The notes under the pieces are model-generated. The model had not been told where the DNA came from. It searched no databases and was given only the letters and a program-made list of their open reading frames with translations. From the NCBI GenBank assembly GCA_009777615.1, contig WRLM01000001.1, forward strand, positions 584,277 to 648,276: a stretch of DNA of 64,000 nucleotides, written 5' to 3'. This document shows, in pieces, positions 62,150 to 64,000 of this stretch. The position numbers were made by a program, and so were the translations under genes. The stretch comes from Candidatus Methanoplasma cognatum (GTDB taxonomy: Archaea; Thermoplasmatota; Thermoplasmata; Methanomassiliicoccales; Methanomethylophilaceae). Numbering within the stretch: position 1 is the stretch's first letter; every line of letters begins with the position of its first letter.

Positions 62150-62997
62150 TGACGGCAATCGGTGGTGATGACATCAATGTAGGTTTCACTGACTCACAAA
62201 TACAGAGGCTGCGGGAGTATGGGGACGATCCCAAGGATTCTTCCACTTTTAGCAGCGCCGATGAAAGGGATAAAGCATTTTCAAAGCTCATGTCCGATCT
62301 TGTGTCTTTGAACGAAAGATCGCTGACAGAGATGATAAGGTCACCGTCAAGGCACCATCTGGCACAGCTTGAATCGGACATATCGGAGATATTGATATCA
62401 AAAGGCTTCATGGAGGTCAGGACGCCTGCGATCATCTCGGCCGCATCGCTCGAGAAAATGACGATCACACCCGAACACCCCCTTTACAAGCAGGTGTTCT
62501 TCATAGATAAAAAAAGATGTCTGCGCCCGATGCTGGCGCCGAATCTGTACTATGTTATGAGAAAACTCAGGGACCACACCGACGGTCCGGTAAGGATATT
62601 CGAGATAGGCTCATGTTTCAGAAAAGAGTCGCACAGCGGCGCGCATCTCGAAGAGTTCACGATGCTGAACCTGGTGGAGATGGGACCGGAGAAAGATGCC
62701 ACGGAGGCCCTGAAGGAGTATATAGGCGACATCATGGGCGTAACGGGGCTGGAATATACTTTATCGGTAGAGGAATCGGATGTTTACAAAGAAACACTTG
62801 ATGTGATGATCGGCGACATTGAAGTATCGTCCGGGGCGGTGGGTCCGCATGTGCTCGACGCCGCCCACGATGTCCACGAGCCGTGGTCGGGAGTGGGATT
62901 CGGTCTTGAGAGACTGCTCATGCTCATGAACAACAAAGGCAGCGTTAAAAAGACAGGCAGAAGCCTAAGCTATCTGAACGGTGCGAAGATAAACTGA
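62149..62997 (+). CDS. pylS: Pyrrolysyl-tRNA synthetase, form without N-terminal domain
   Basis: 282 residues, consisting of the catalytic domain only; there is no PylSn domain in the window. Closest in layout to the Methanomethylophilus alvus enzyme (TDSQIQRLREYG near the start, LRPMLAPNLYYVMR, FEIGSCFRKESHS, VHEPWSG-GFGLERLL, ISYLNGAKIN-like end). Pocket residues: Asn174 in MLNLV, Val176 where Methanosarcina has Cys, and Tyr213 in VYKET. It charges tRNA-Pyl with pyrrolysine. The ATG at 62149 shares a base with the tRNA end; no other in-frame ATG/GTG/TTG lies nearby, so either this start or an atypical codon is used. Confidence 0.95.
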   Translation: MTAIGGDDINVGFTDSQIQRLREYGDDPKDSSTFSSADERDKAFSKLMSDLVSLNERSLTEMIRSPSRHHLAQLESDISEILISKGFMEVRTPAIISAASLEKMTITPEHPLYKQVFFIDKKRCLRPMLAPNLYYVMRKLRDHTDGPVRIFEIGSCFRKESHSGAHLEEFTMLNLVEMGPEKDATEALKEYIGDIMGVTGLEYTLSVEESDVYKETLDVMIGDIEVSSGAVGPHVLDAAHDVHEPWSGVGFGLERLLMLMNNKGSVKKTGRSLSYLNGAKIN

Positions 62998-63008
62998 CAG
63001 GGATACAG

Positions 63009-64000
63009 TTGAGCGTCACAGACATAATAGATAAAACAAAGAGGAACGGGAAAATATCTCCGGAGGAGATAGCGGAACTCCTTTCCGTCAGAGAGGAGGA
63101 CGAGATCTCCGCGCTGTTCTCGGCGGCAGGCTCCGTAAGGGACAGGGTATTCGGAAACAAGGTGTTCGTATACGGGTTCGTCTATTTTTCCACTCATTGC
63201 AGGAACAACTGCGCATTCTGTTATTACAGAAGGATGAACCGTCTGCCCCGTTACAGGAAGACTGCTGACGAGGTCCTTTCGTTGTCCGGAAGCCTAAAAG
63301 ACGCGGGGATAAATCTGGTGGACCTTACCATGGGAGAAGATCCCCTCATGTGCGCCGACGATTACAACGAATTGCTGGGGATCGTCAGAAGGGTCAGGGA
63401 CGAAGTGGACATCTCGATAATGGTGTCGCCCGGAGCGGTCCCCGAACGCATATTCTCAAAATTCAAAGACGCCGGAGCGGACTGGTTCGCATGTTATCAG
63501 GAAACTTACAACAAGGAGCTATTCTCCAAGCTAAGGCTTGAACAGGATTTCGATCATAGGCTTAACCAGAAGATATGGGCGAAGAAAGCGGGGCTGCTCG
63601 CCGAGGACGGCATAATGGTCGGCCTCGGAGAGACGCTCAGGGACAGGGCCGATTCCATAGTCAAAATGGGCGCCATCGGGTGCCAGCAGATGCGCGCAAT
63701 GACATTCGTTCCGCAGAAGGGGACGCCGATGGAGAACGTAAGGCCGACCGAACCGATTGACGAGCTGGTCTCGATCGCGGTGATGCGGCTCTTGTACCCC
63801 GATAGGCTCATACCCGCCTCCTTGGACGTGGAAGGCATAGCCGGGCTGAAGACGAGACTGGACGCCGGCGCTAATGTGATAACATCGATCGTTCCTCCCA
63901 ACGAGGACCTGGCGGGGGTTGCGCAGCATGAGCTGGACATCGAGAACGGCCACAGGTCCGTTGCGCATGTGCTCCGTCTCCTTGATGAAATGGGAAGAAA
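63009..64000 (+). CDS. pylB: 3-methylornithine synthase (pyrrolysine synthesis), cut by window end
   Basis: About 330 residues visible, lacking only the last part. The TTG at 63009 follows GACAGGGATA, eleven bases after the pylS stop. The radical SAM cysteines are Cys64, Cys68 and Cys71 in THCRNNCAFCYY; LVDLTMGEDPL, VSPGAVPER, ACYQETYN and VPQKGTPMEN are typical of PylB. The enzyme isomerises lysine to 3-methylornithine, the first step of pyrrolysine synthesis; pylC and pylD would be expected just beyond the window. Confidence 0.95.
   Translation, partial: MSVTDIIDKTKRNGKISPEEIAELLSVREEDEISALFSAAGSVRDRVFGNKVFVYGFVYFSTHCRNNCAFCYYRRMNRLPRYRKTADEVLSLSGSLKDAGINLVDLTMGEDPLMCADDYNELLGIVRRVRDEVDISIMVSPGAVPERIFSKFKDAGADWFACYQETYNKELFSKLRLEQDFDHRLNQKIWAKKAGLLAEDGIMVGLGETLRDRADSIVKMGAIGCQQMRAMTFVPQKGTPMENVRPTEPIDELVSIAVMRLLYPDRLIPASLDVEGIAGLKTRLDAGANVITSIVPPNEDLAGVAQHELDIENGHRSVAHVLRLLDEMGR

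Overview
The window reads as the chromosome of a methylotrophic archaeon of the order Methanomassiliicoccales, most like the host-associated Methanomethylophilaceae. Evidence: a pyrrolysine cassette in the order tRNA-Pyl, PylS without its N-terminal domain, PylB; four methylamine methyltransferase genes each read through an in-frame amber codon; the corrinoid activator RamA; and archaeal informational genes (TATA-binding protein, ABCE1, archaeal-type MetRS, ThpR). Every other gene whose end lies in the window stops with TAA or TGA, never TAG, as expected where UAG is sense. Starts are ATG, GTG or TTG behind G-rich ribosome sites, promoters carry TTTATATA-like boxes, and most genes sit in short operons.

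1-7.6 kb: the edge of a DUF234-type ATPase, two tandem membrane-anchored esterases, a cyclic 2,3-diphosphoglycerate synthetase-like enzyme, a large Sel1-repeat protein and a small archaeal kinase. 7.6-21.7 kb: RNA ligase-like phosphodiesterase, a MATE exporter, nicotinamidase-like hydrolase, acetyltransferase, a YhcG-type nuclease with a duplicated fragment, a cysteine-rich peptide beside a radical SAM/SPASM enzyme (candidate peptide-modification system), homoserine acyltransferase, cobalamin adenosyltransferase, MFS and CDF transporters and a PHP protein. 21.9-33.7 kb: two near-identical sodium/calcium exchangers flanking a DUF4143 ATPase, ABCE1, a second MATE exporter, MetRS, a second PHP protein, a transglutaminase-like membrane protein and TBP.

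33.8-47.3 kb: tRNA-Cys, PyrK/PyrD, a SufS-like desulfurase, a three-gene pilin-like operon, an AdoMet decarboxylase-like protein, a second DUF4143 ATPase with its own 23-bp tandem repeats, a DUF362 ferredoxin protein, an MFS permease and a second Sel1 protein. 47.3-64 kb is the methylamine island: mtbC-mtbB-permease (dimethylamine), mttB-mttC-mttP plus two small genes (trimethylamine), mtmC-mtmB (monomethylamine), a second mtmB with ramA, a paired SMR exporter, a candidate structured RNA, then pylT-pylS-pylB running off the end. Permeases import methylamines, each MtxB moves a methyl group to its MtxC corrinoid protein, RamA re-reduces the corrinoid, CobA at 16.6 kb helps make the cofactor, and the Pyl genes supply the 22nd amino acid needed by all MtxB enzymes.

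Most worth a second look: the cysteine-rich peptide/rSAM pair; a conserved promoter and leader with a covarying stem shared by the mttB and mtmC operons; hairpins set exactly six bases after the amber codon in mtbB and mtmB; a ~200-nt structured RNA candidate ahead of pylT; the one-base overlap of the pylT CCA end with the pylS start codon; and paired 23-bp repeats upstream of both DUF4143 ATPases. All calls are by reading; no search or folding program was run.
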